From NCBI GenBank assembly GCA_900660155.1, contig CABFPE010000031.1, positions 2,207,645 through 2,271,644 of the forward strand: a DNA stretch of 64,000 nucleotides, given 5' to 3'. Both the position numbers and the translations under genes were made by a program. The notes under the pieces were generated by a model, which ran no database searches, was not told the DNA's origin, and was given only the letters and a program-made list of their open reading frames with translations. This document shows positions 1 through 10,709 of the stretch, piece by piece (position 1 is the stretch's first letter; each line of letters opens with the position of its first letter). Origin of the DNA: Hofstenia miamia (Eukaryota; Xenacoelomorpha; Acoela; Hofsteniidae).

Positions 1-1305
1 ATCCATGTATTATATGCTAAACCTTGAAAGCATGACGGATAATTTTTAACTATCTCATATTCTATAATTATTTAGGTTGAATCATTGCAGTTGGGTGTTG
101 TTTGTAATTTTATGCAAATTTATTTTTATCTTCACATTTCTGAAAAGTCAGTTTAGGAAGCATCGATGGGCCCGATCATTTGTTCAGAATTCGTTTGACT
201 TGCATTCTGTTAGACTCATGTGGTCAATATTTCGAAAGAGGCTCGACTAAAAAGAAGCTTGACTGTTTTCTCATTTATTTTATGGTAAAGGACTTTTCTG
301 ATTTTGCATCTATTATAAGTTAATAAGTTATTTTACACAATTGTCTATGAATTTTGCTATAATGGAAAACTTTTACGAATTTTTTATCGCATCTTAATTT
401 CAGTTTATTAGAAAGTCTTGCACGGTAGCTGTGAAATTCATGTGTTTCTTAGCTAAAGCCAGTCACTTTTTCTTCATTTTGCATGTTAATCTAAGTTTCC
501 TTAATGCGACTATTCTCTTAGATACTTCACTGTTTAATTTCCACCTAACAATTCAAGTTGATGCTTTAACCCTGTGCTCATGTAGTACGGCTGCGGGTTC
601 AGTTATTACGCTTTTTGGTTCTTCTTCACGCCTCTATTGAGAACAGAGGTGGCTCTGTTCAATATTCGTTGCTTTCGTACACAAATGCTTTCCTTCCAGT
701 CTGATACGATTTTGGAGATGTTTTCTTACCTTCGTTATGTCGTATTCTTCTCACCAACAATTTTTCAATCTGTCGATTAGATTTTCGACTAGTTGAAAGA
801 CCATATCTGAATACACTTTTTTCATTCAAATCTACTCCTAGCATGATTCACAGCTTGTAATTGATTAAAGAACGATGTACTGCGGCATAAATTGTTACTG
901 CACATTACAGTTAAAAGCCAATAATAGATCAGACCATCATAAGCAACTTGAAGTACAACTGTATGTAGGCTAATTGTGGAATTAGTGAAATTTTGTGTAG
1001 ACTCGATCTATTTATTAAATTCATTATTAAAAATAACTTCATACTTCATTTTATTGTAAAAAAAGTGCCTTATACGAGGTGCGGCAAGTAATTTGACCAG
1101 TACCGTATGTATAAAATTTTACTTTTGAATCGCATCAGTTATTAACGTGTCATGAGACTAATACCGTACATATTAATATACAACAAAACATGATGTGATT
1201 GGACGATTCTTACTAACGAAAAATACTTTAAACAATTATCATTCATATACTTATTTCATTTACTTACGGTTACAATATGAATCCTCCCAAAAATATTTTC
1301 ATTTC
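1..1305. other. No supported gene; UPF2 intron or unknown
   Basis: This stretch lies upstream of the first visible UPF2 exon and is probably part of a long UPF2 intron. I looked for the preceding UPF2 exon in frame with a GT donor and did not find one. The short open frames present are not recognisable. A motif near 1071 (tacgaggtgcggcaagtaa) resembles one end of an irritans-type mariner, but no partner end was found. Confidence 0.4.
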
Positions 1306-1723
1306 TATAGCTCAAGTAAAAAAAGTGGCCACTTTCCAAAATTCAGATTTTATCTGAAGTTACTAGATGGCAGGGGTACAATTAATAATTCAAAATATTG
1401 CCAAATACTCGGGGAATTTGTACCATACGCAACCTGCTTATAGCCCGATTTATGGATCTTAGAACAGGATGGAGCAACCTCTCATACCTCAAAATCGACA
1501 AAAGAATTTTTTACCAATTATAATATTCAAGTTATGCAATGGTCACCGAATTCGCCAGATCTAGTACCCATAGAGAACGTGTGGCAGGTCCTGAAGGATT
1601 TTGTCGCCAAATTACAACTGAGACAATTATATTTTCAAATATATTTTATAAGCCTCTATTTATCTTTCGTTTATTATCAAAAATGTGTTTATAATGTGGC
1701 CACTTTTTTGCCTTGAGCTATAT
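1306..1723 (+). mobile_element. Tc1/mariner deletion derivative inside UPF2 intron
   Basis: The ends are inverted repeats of about 27 bases that start with tatagctcaag and reach gtggccac, beside the TA dinucleotide this superfamily targets. Between them lies the C-terminal third of a DDE transposase. GTINNSKYCQILGEF resembles the block before the second catalytic Asp, EQDGA contains that Asp, and WSPNSPDLVPIENVWQVLK is the classic block with the third acidic residue. An in-frame stop separates the first and second blocks, and the DNA-binding half is absent. The copy is therefore an internally deleted, non-autonomous element of about 420 bases. Confidence 0.8.
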
Positions 1724-2142
1724 ATCTACAGTCAATTTAAAGCGGCAACACAAGAGTCGTGCTCTGAAAAATTATTGCACGTGAATATCCATCATATCTT
1801 ACGATGACTTAATATGTCCACAATATTGGTAGGAGTTCCATCTTTAAGTTAAGTGTAGATATAGACCCGAAAGTTTTCTTTTGAGGGACTCATGTTTTAA
1901 ATGAAATGAAATATGTATCGAATTAGTTGTATGTAGAATCGTTCAATCATATGTTTTGTTGTTTATTTGCATGTTAACATTTACCGTAATTTTAACACGT
2001 ATGCATCTATCTCATTCTTTTATTGGTACGTAAATAACTAAAATCACGTTTCACTAAAGAATATACACCGTGTACTAAATATACGCTCTTTAATTTTGCT
2101 TAAGATCAATTTGTTATGTTATCTCATGGTTTTGAATTTCAG

Positions 2143-4875
2143 AGATACGTTTGGAAGAAGAAATCTTCTTCTCATTGGTCAGAAAATTTTCCAATTGACA
2201 TCGATAACATGATTTCGGATACGATTGAGATTCTTAGACCAGATTTCTCATTCCCTTCTTCGCTGAAAGAAGCGGAAGACGCTGTCAACGATCTCATCAC
2301 TGAGATGAAAACTAAGCTTGGTATTGTTTTAAATCACTTGTAATTTTAATTTATTTCACGAAACTGTTTGTAAGTGGTATTAGTCAGGGATATATACTTC
2401 CCCTATTTTCTGAATGTGACTGGATATAGGTGCAAAAAGGGCAAAGCAAACAACAAATGAAACTGGGAAAGTTATATATATCCCTACAAATTCATTTTTA
2501 AAAATAGAACTTAATGCGTTGGCATGATTTCATGTAATCATAATCACAAACCTCTTATCTACTGGTCCGGACAAACAGATAGTGGTTAACTTTAAAAATA
2601 TTTGCTTAAGTAACACAAAGATGGAACCGATTCTGACTTGCAGGCCGTTTGGAAAATTTCAAGTAAGCTAGGTAATTTCACCTGCCAATTCACAAAAATA
2701 TTTCTTGTTTTATATGATAAGAATGGATATTTTTTACACTCTTTTGCATGTTACCATGCCTTGAATGTGGTTATAATATTAAATGGTTAATTAAGGAGTC
2801 CTATGCTAAAATTGTGAATAAAAATCATCTTATCAATGTATAATGATCACATTTATTACTTATTTCGTTCCTAAAATATTAAAAACACAACATATGGTTT
2901 TTTTAAAGTTTATTTATTTATTAAATATCTAATACAGCCCATTGAAATCCCCGTGCATAGCACGGGCAGATACTAGCATATTGTAAAATTTACCAGCCGG
3001 CCAACTACCACCTTCGGCGTGTTCCAATTCTGAGTTAACAGCTGCTGCAGTTAGCGTTTCGTAGTCTTATGAGCTTATCACACTCACTTGATAATTTTCT
3101 CGCAAAAAATAGATTTTTTCACGAACAATAGGTATGAATTTTTGAAGGTGAAATAAGTACATGTTTTTACGTAAAACCAAAATTTTTAGGTGTCATTTTT
3201 ACCGTCCAATTTTGAATGTCAATTGTTATTCTGTTTACCACTCAATTTTTCAGTTCGTAGCCTGGAATCAGTAAATGATAAACCATTGTTTTAGAGCCAT
3301 ACCTTCCTGTTATAAAAGAACAAAACAACGTGCAGATGGAGACGCCTCGTAAGTAGTTTCAAATTAATTTACATTATCCAATTTAAATTGCATATCGGTA
3401 AATGAGATAAGTAGCGTATGTGGAAAATATTTCGTTGTATTTGATTGAAATGTATCATAGAAAATCTCACTAACTGTGAGCTGAACGACATCAGTGAGGA
3501 TTATGAGGAGGAAGATGCTCAGCAGGAGGCAGACTATCTTGACGGAATGGATCAATCAGCGGAAATCAATGGCAACGTGAACGAGAGTCAAGAGGATGTT
3601 GACTTCATTCGCGAGTACGAGAAATTCTGTAGTGATAATTTACAGGTACTATTCACTCATTTTTCATTGTAGCACACTTTCGAAAGTTTCGATATAAACT
3701 CTTTGAAATTTGTTTTCACGATTGTTTCCAATTACACCGTTAGGTATTTTTTATGTAATTTATGCTTGCAATAAAAACAAAGAAACAATTATTTCTCTCA
3801 ATTGGCGTTTTGCAAGGATATCTTCATCATATTGCATGCTGCTTGTATGTGTTTAGTTTTGCATTTTCTGCTTTTTTACTTGCTAAACAAACTTCACTGT
3901 CATCAAGAATGTCAATTTATCAAATGGAGAAAAAATTAGCATTGTATTTAACAGGTTATCAAATACAGATTCAAGATAATATCGTGAAAATTTAATACTT
4001 CTCAAGTTTGTAATCTAGGAAATTATTACATATTTATTTTAAGACTCAGTTGAAACGCATTCTGTCTGCTAAAGATCCAAAAAAAACTATAATCGTTATC
4101 AAGTTCTACTTAGTTACTAAGAACTAAAGCTGTGATTAGTTAACTTTTTCACTAACATTGAATTAATTCCATACATTTCTTCTCTTTTAGTTGAGATCTG
4201 ATATCAATCTGAACAGTTTCAGCAACATGCCAGGGAATATGTCTGCCAATATCTCTTTCCGCAAAAAAACGGACCAGAATCCAGCAGATATGAAGTTGTG
4301 TGTAATGGTAAAGAAAGGGAATCGAACAATGGTATGATATTTTTAATTAGTTTTAGAAAGGTGATATTTTCTAATGTTGAGCATAATGTGAACATGGTGT
4401 TTTATGTGGTAAATCTTTTCAACAATTTGCATAGTCATGTTGTTGCTTCCCGCTAATCTAAACTATATTCAAAGCGTTGTTATTTTAGCTTAGAGACCGG
4501 GCTAAATTTAGAGATTTGGTTTCTGTTAAACTTAAATGCAAGAAACGTTTTTAAGTTATTTTTTACAAATATCCCCAAATGTTTTTGAATTTGTAAATAT
4601 AGTTTCGCGATCTGGACATTCCTTTACCAGAAGAAATGGCGTCTAGCATTCAGAGAAACGTGCAGGAAGAGCAGGATGAACGTGAAAAATTAAAGCAAAA
4701 AACACTCTCCATACATGAGCGTCAGCAGGAAGAAGAACATCAGGAGTTGATTTCAGGAATTCTTCAGCCTCTCTCGGTGGTGAATCGTACTCCGCAGAAA
4801 CAGAAGCATTTTCAACATCCGCGGGGCGCTCCAAACGCTGATCTTATTTTTAACACTGGAGGGCGTCGACGCTGA
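2143..4875 (+). CDS. UPF2: UPF2 (regulator of nonsense transcripts 2), C-terminal five exons
   Basis: UPF2 bridges UPF1 and the UPF3/exon-junction complex in nonsense-mediated mRNA decay. Proposed exons are 2143-2320, 3295-3348, 3461-3645, 4191-4331 and 4603-4875; all splice phases agree and all introns are GT-AG. Exon 1 encodes RYVWKKKSSSHWSENFPIDI followed by DNMISDTIEILRP, matching the end of the third MIF4G-type domain as I recall it from animal UPF2. Exons 2 and 3 form the acidic linker (EDYEEED). Exon 3 ends in DVDFIREYEKFCSDNLQ, the start of the UPF1-binding region. Exons 4 and 5 carry LCVMVKKGNRTM, FRDLDIPLPEEM and the terminal signature QHPRGAPNADLIF-NTGGRRR before a TGA stop. About 277 residues are visible; the N-terminal part, including the other MIF4G domains, lies outside the window. 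The 5' intron contains a Tc1 remnant and the next intron a Helitron-like end. The 54-base exon 2 is inferred from splice sites and phase. Confidence 0.93.
2385..2486. repeat. Small inverted-repeat sequence (possible MITE)
   Basis: The sequence cagggatatatacttcccc at the left is mirrored by ggaaagttatatatatccct at the right, giving imperfect terminal inverted repeats about 100 bases apart within the UPF2 intron. No target duplication is convincing. Confidence 0.3.
2949..2976 (+). mobile_element. Helitron-like 3' terminus
   Basis: A perfect 7-base-pair hairpin (cccgtgc-ata-gcacggg, 2950-2966) is followed six bases later by CTAG at 2973-2976. A GC-rich hairpin a few bases before a terminal CTRR is the diagnostic 3' end of Helitrons. 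The next base is C rather than the usual T. The 5' end is not certain; a TC-starting candidate lies near 2558. No Rep/helicase coding is present, so this would be a non-autonomous copy in the UPF2 intron. Confidence 0.5.
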
Positions 4876-7113
4876 TTTCAATCAATCGCCTGGTGAGTTA
4901 TTTCTTCAGTAAAAGGTGTGTTCATTCATTTCTAGATGTTTAGCTACTTACATCTTAGTAAAAAATAATGATTTGCTTAAAAATGAATCATTTTAATAGC
5001 AATTCTATTACGTATTAATTTTTTCATTGTTAATATAAATTGCACATTTTAGTGATCAGATTTATATTGTAGGACAGCTATGCGCATTGACATTTTAGAA
5101 TCTTCTATTAAATTTCAATTTTTTCAGTGTTTCTTAGCACAAAAAGTTATACTTTATTGATATTTTAAGTGTCATAGTATACAAACATGGCCAAGGTCCA
5201 TCCCACTATCGGGGTTGCTAGAAATTTGCAGCAGCCTGTTTAAAATGCTTTGTGTAAAGCAAAAACTGTGATGCAGAGGTTAATAACATACTTTGCAGGA
5301 TGTATTAAATTTCAAAGAGGACTTCGAACTTCAGTCATGCTTCAAAATCATGGTAGTTAGACTCTACCACCATTAATGAGACTCGTGCCAGTGTACCAAA
5401 CTCAAATATCATTGTCTATTTATAATGACTAGTTTGAAATACTACTTTACTATGCATATTTATAAATTTTTATATGTTTAGGTAATCGGTTTTACAAAGA
5501 AGACGAGATTATCCATTTTAACTCACTGATGTTTCGACGGCAGAATCTACTTCTTCTCTCTCGGCTAATATCTGAGTGCTTCACTCTTTTTATAAATTCT
5601 TGATGTTAAGGCATTCTGTACAGAATAATATACTGATCTATGGATTCATGTTTTCAATATATATATTATATTGTTCAAAAATATATAGAAATGTAGTTTT
5701 AAACTAATACAATTGCTTTATTTTTAAAACAATACTAGAAGGCAATAATGATATTCTGTATTTACTAACGGTTAAAGTGATTTATCGATGACTATTGTTT
5801 TAAATTTCAAACAAGGACATATATAATGTAACGAAATACTTCGACAAATAAATTTAGCCTAAATACACTAAAACTTGTAGTGGATTCAATTTCAAATTTT
5901 CAATGTGATTTAATCAAAATAATATAAACATTAAAATTGAGAACTGATACCTTATCTGAATCGCGTTGAAAAGGGAGATACGTTCAAAGCATGAACACCA
6001 AAATCGCAATTACAAAATATGACAAAGTATAAATATTTTATTCATCCTCTGTGAAAGAACAATTTTTTAGAAAAATTTAAGAAGCAAATGATGAACACTT
6101 ACTAATTTTTGTATTGAGTTATAGAATGAATTAACACTTCAACTTAGAGAAGAAATATTAATTTAAATCTGAAAGAAATGTAAAAAATTATTTGAAATCA
6201 AAAAACACAATTTAAATTACCAAAGAACACAATTCCGACAACCAAGTTTAAGTATTTAAGCACAAATGCTTTTCTTCAAATCTTAAGTCCTTAGTGCTTT
6301 GTATATTGATTTTATGTAGGCTTTAAAAAATATTATTTGTGCTTAGAAATATTTGAAATTCGTGGGTTGCGGCATCAATAAAGAAATATTGCAAGATCTT
6401 TTTTTAAATTCATAGAAGAATGATTTAGATCTAAGTTATTGCTTGTAATTGAATTCAGAAACATTCAAAATAGCTTCTTGAAACGATAACCTGTATTTTA
6501 ATTTTACATTACAAACTACTAAACTAAGAAAATATTAGTAACCGGAGCAATACTGATTAGGGAAAACGGCTTGGATATAGCATATTGAGTTTCTTTGCTA
6601 ATATATTGTTTCAGTGGTTACAGCAAATTTCACCGAAAAAAAATCTCACCGAAAATATTATTAAAATGGAATGTTATGTATTTACAGAAATATTATATAT
6701 TAAAAGAAACCTAATAATGTATTTTTACATATTAATTTCATTTACTAGGAAATCTCTAATAACAAAGTTGATAAATTGTTATTAGGACAAATATATTCCT
6801 CTTATTTTGTAAAAGTAAGTTATATAGAATGCTATTTTTCAGTTAAAACAGTAATGGATCAAGTAAATTAAAAGGAATATTGCCAAATACAATTTAATAT
6901 TGCTATTTCAAAACACAACGTTGCTTCAGGTAATATTGCAAACCGAATTTGCTTAATACCGCTTCGGTAATATTGCCAAGTTTAAAAGCTTAAGCCTTGA
7001 TGTTTTTGCGAACTTTTATGCTTGAAAATATATTGTTCTGTTCTCTTCTACCCAAAATTACTTCCGTTTTACTTAGTTCCTTTTTCTAAATACTATTTTA
7101 TTGCATATTTTTA
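4876..7113. other. UPF2 3' UTR and AT-rich intergenic DNA
   Basis: The UPF2 3' UTR must begin at 4876, but no poly(A) signal can be assigned with confidence; an AATAAA lies near 5849. The remainder is AT-rich with only low-complexity open frames. I see no gene here. Confidence 0.5.
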
Positions 7114-7185
7114 TTGAACAGTGGTGGAAGAAAACCACACTCATTTTTAATGAGAGATTGCTGGTTTGAGTCCAGCCTGTTCAAT
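7114..7185 (+). tRNA. tRNA-Lys(UUU)-like sequence, probably a pseudo-tRNA or SINE head
   Basis: The 72-base stretch folds as a cloverleaf. The acceptor stem TTGAACA pairs with TGTTCAA, the D stem TGGT with ACCA, and the anticodon stem ACTCA with TGAGA (outer pair mismatched) around the loop TTTTTAA. The T arm is GCTGG-TTTGAGT-CCAGC. The anticodon would be UUU. Position 56 of the T loop is T instead of the near-invariant C, the discriminator would be T, and no T-run terminator follows. It is better called tRNA-like than a working tRNA gene. Confidence 0.35.
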
Positions 7186-9230
7186 GGATCATTTGTATCT
7201 ATTTATTCCAATTTCATTTCCGAAAACTTGAAATAATCAATATTATAGATATAATATAATTAATAATAATGAAGAACCGTAAATGCAAGCAAATCACGTT
7301 AAGAGCGAAAACAAAATTTCTCTCTAAAACTGAATTACTAGCAATTCTATATAATAAAAAGTGGTATTAAATAGTACTTTGGACTAAATATTAACGCTCG
7401 CGCGAGTGATAAACAATGTACAACTTACGATTGATGGAACACCTGAAGCTGCTTTTTCGGATAATTTAAAAATTGATTTTTAAAACATTCCGTAGGTGCC
7501 AAATATGAAGTCTTAAACGCTTCCTTAATGGAATTTGCCCTATGTTGAGCTTAACTATTCATCATAGAAAAATTTATTGCAGCTTACTTGTTACAGAAAC
7601 ATCATCACTCTCACTTTACAAGATGGTATTCTACAATCCCAATAAACGCTATCTAGGAAAATTGTTTATTTTATTAACCTAGGACGAAGCAAACCTCTGA
7701 TTGATTGTATGTATTCCATTGATTATTTCAAATTAGAAAATAAGTGTCCCAACTTGAATTATTTCGGTGAGATTTGTTTTCGGGGAAGTTTGCTGACACC
7801 GTTTCAGTAGATGATTTTGAGTTGTCAATGTGTTGATGTAAAGATTTCTCTTTCGCATTAATGATGTTCAAAATATTTAATTATTTACTATATATATATA
7901 TATATAATCATTGAAAAAGGCATTGAAATTGCAAATATTATAAATAAACACTTTGTGAAACTGGTAAATTTCAAGATGAAAATTCTATAAAAGAAATTTC
8001 TAAATTCAATTACCATCATATAAATTTGAATCACTCATCTTTTAAATTTAAATATGTTTCACTTCATGATTTTTGTAAATGCTCAAAACTGATAACAACA
8101 AGTAAATCAAAAGGCCCAAGTTACTATCCTCTATCGTTCTTCAAAACGCTCTATATGTATTAGCAAAATCATTATGTGATCTCTTTAATGAATGTATTTA
8201 CTATTCCTATTTCTCTCAACAATTAAATATGGCTGAAGTTATTCCCATTTGTAAAAAGGGCAATAAAGAGAAAACAGAGAATTTCCGTCCAATATCTATT
8301 CTCTCAGGAATAAGCAAAATTTTTGAGGAGTTCATATATCAACAATTAACCATCTACATTGAAGAGAATAAACTTTTAAGCAAACAGCAATGTGTTTTAG
8401 AAAAGGATTATCATCAAATTTTGCATTAATTGAAATGGCGTAGAAAATTAGCCAAAGATGAAAAAGTTTATATTGCTTCACTTGATATATCAAAGGCCTT
8501 TCATTCAATTAATTATGATTTACTAATTTAAAAATTAAGAGAAATTTATAATTTTAGTGGTTCATCAATCCAATTTCTGAAATCATATATATTTGATCGT
8601 TCAAAATACGTGAAAGTAAACAATCTATCGTCAATACAAATATTGGTAAATAATGGAGTGCCACAAGGATCAGTTTTAGGAACACTATTATTCAATCTAT
8701 ATGTAAATGATATTCCTAACTTCATTGAAGGGAAATGCATTCAATTTGCAGATGATATTATATTATATACATCCAAAATAAAGATTTTACAAGAACATAT
8801 AATTAAAGTAAAGAAATATTTTGAACAGAATATGATGAAATTAAATATTGCGAAAACTACATTTATGATTATAAAGAATAAAAATGGAAAAAGTGAACCA
8901 TTAGAATCAATATATATTGAAAAAGATCATTTATCAAACTAAGAAAGTTAAATATCTTGGTATTAAAATTTTTTTTTAACGGAGATGATATTTTATATTT
9001 ATTATGAATTATGGTTCAAATTGTAAATCATCTTCTTTAAATGAAAGACTTGAATTTACAATATTTGTAATTTTTTTTAAATTTTTTTTAATGAACTCTA
9101 TAAATGTTTTCTTTTTACTCGGGCTAACTTTATTTTCTGGACGTCATCCCTGTACCACTTTGTTCTTCAATTTGGCATTTGACTTTTACTTGACATCCAA
9201 TTATTTATTTTTTTTTAATGTCCAAACTAT

Positions 9231-9602
9231 CTAGAAGACATAAAATAATTCTTCTAATGAAGATTCAACTTCTATAGTTCCCAAAATACAAGCGGCATTT
9301 GTCTGCTGAATTGTAATACTCAAACGTTGTTTAAAATACTCTGCTGCACGCGGTTCTTTTGAAGAAAATATTAGGGACTTGCCAAGTTGGGAAATAAAGT
9401 CTCCAGTTAATTTACCTGCACTGCCTTGACATTCAAAAGCTAGGGGTTGAAATATATAGCCTTGTTGAACAATGTCACTATATTTAGACATTTTTCGGGA
9501 TTCAGCATCTGTTGCAGCTTTAGTAGGAGCAAAAGTTGAAATCCGACTGGGAGCAATTGCAACTACTGTAACGTCCCACACTAAGGAGCGTCCTCTTGAC
9601 AA
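9231..9602 (-). CDS. C-terminal restriction-like endonuclease fragment of another LINE
   Basis: This 123-residue frame reads GRSLVWDVTVVAIAPSR, then AESRKMSKYSDI, GYIFQPLAFECQGS and finally QTNAACILGT. The order WDVT, K..KY, F.P.A.E.Q matches the C-terminal nuclease-like domain that follows a CCHC finger in R2-like non-LTR retrotransposons of invertebrates; I infer this from memory of the pattern. The D of WDVT and the E of FECQ would be catalytic in a PD-(D/E)XK fold. It is antisense to LINE A, and on its own strand runs into an A-rich tract near 8970, as expected for a 5'-truncated insertion of a LINE 3' end. Confidence 0.65.
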   Translation of the reverse strand: MSRGRSLVWDVTVVAIAPSRISTFAPTKAATDAESRKMSKYSDIVQQGYIFQPLAFECQGSAGKLTGDFISQLGKSLIFSSKEPRAAEYFKQRLSITIQQTNAACILGTIEVESSLEELFYVF

Positions 9603-9755
9603 TAAACTTAAATTTACAGATCAGATCAATGCAACTACGAAGAAAATGGCCCATGGAGTTAAATTGCTAACTAAGATTCNCACTTTGTTCTTCAATTTGG
9701 CATTTGACTTTTACTTGACATCCAATTATTTATTTTTTTTTAATGTCCAAACTAT

Positions 9756-10127
9756 CTAGAAGACATAAAATAATTCTTCTAATGAAGATTCAACTTCTAT
9801 AGTTCCCAAAATACAAGCGGCATTTGTCTGCTGAATTGTAATACTCAAACGTTGTTTAAAATACTCTGCTGCACGTGGTTCCTTTGAAGAAAATATTAGG
9901 GACTTGCCAAGTTGGGAAATAAAGTCTCCAGTTAATTTACCTGCACTGCCTTGACATTCAAAAGCTAGGGGTTGAAATATATAGCCTTGTTGAACAATGT
10001 CACTATATTTAGACATTTTTCGGGATTCAGCATCTGTTGCAGCTTTAGTAGGAGCAAAAGTTGAAATCCGACTGGGAGCAATTGCAACTACTGTAACGTC
10101 CCACACTAAGGAGCGTCCTCTTGACAA
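9756..10127 (-). CDS. Duplicate of the restriction-like endonuclease fragment
   Basis: This frame is virtually identical to the one 525 bases upstream and is separated from it by a single N at 9680. LINE A coding continues only after this second copy. The arrangement suggests an assembly duplication rather than a second insertion. Confidence 0.6.
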   Translation of the reverse strand: MSRGRSLVWDVTVVAIAPSRISTFAPTKAATDAESRKMSKYSDIVQQGYIFQPLAFECQGSAGKLTGDFISQLGKSLIFSSKEPRAAEYFKQRLSITIQQTNAACILGTIEVESSLEELFYVF

Positions 10128-10709
10128 TAAACTTAAATTTACAGATCAGATCAATGCAACTACGAAGAAAATGGCCCATGGAGTTAAATTGCTAACTAAG
10201 ATTCAACATATATTACCAATTAATTGGAGGATTGTATTACTAAGATCTCTTATATTGTCACATTTTTCATATTCTTTTTTATTTACCAATGTTACCTAGA
10301 AAATATTTAAAAAACTTAAAAAAGTTTTTAATAGGGCAAATAATACAATCTGTAGTGAAAATGATCAAAGTAATATATTAGAAAAACATAATATCGAATC
10401 ATTAGAATACTTATTAAAATTAAATTGCCCCTTACTATTTTGGAAAAGACCTTCAGTAGAATAACAGAAAAATATACACAAGCAAACTAAGACTTATCAC
10501 AAAATCAGATTTGAAAAGAAAATCTTTGAAAAATCATTTATGAATTTTACAATTGATTTATGGAACAAACTCCATCCAGATATTAAAGAAGAACGAAATT
10601 TCAATAAATTTAAAAAATCAGTAAAAATTTCACTAAAACGAAGAAGATACAACTACTTATCAAACAATAAATTCTAATACATTTAAAATACACAGCTTTC
10701 ATCGTTAAA

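Larger units (their letters stand above)
9156..10204. repeat. 525-base direct duplication around a single N
   Basis: Bases 9156-9679 recur at 9681-10204 with almost no difference. The copies are joined by one N at 9680. This is the pattern of an unresolved assembly join and should not be read as biology without long-read support. Confidence 0.8.
7905..10680 (+). mobile_element. LINE A (non-LTR retrotransposon), interrupted by an antisense LINE tail
   Basis: The plus strand carries the reverse transcriptase half of ORF2. AEVIPICKKGNKEKTENFRP (8232 on) is RT block 1. NNGVPQGSVLGTLLFNLYVN and QFADDIILY are the palm motifs with the catalytic FADD. The C-terminal domain resumes after the insert with DNKLKFTDQINATTKKMAHG, then INWRIVLLRSLILSHFSY, and ends at the stop near 10676. 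Several stops and shifts break the frame (for example near 8427 and 8530), so it is inactive. The endonuclease part is missing, which fits 5' truncation. An antisense insertion and its assembly-duplicated copy occupy about 8970-10124. Confidence 0.85.

Noticed and set aside
659-844. 61-residue minus frame with basic residues
   Set aside because: No recognised motif and no good splice or start context; could be chance.
1071-1105. Mariner-like end (tacgaggtgcggcaag)
   Set aside because: No matching opposite end or transposase was found nearby, so it is only a resemblance.
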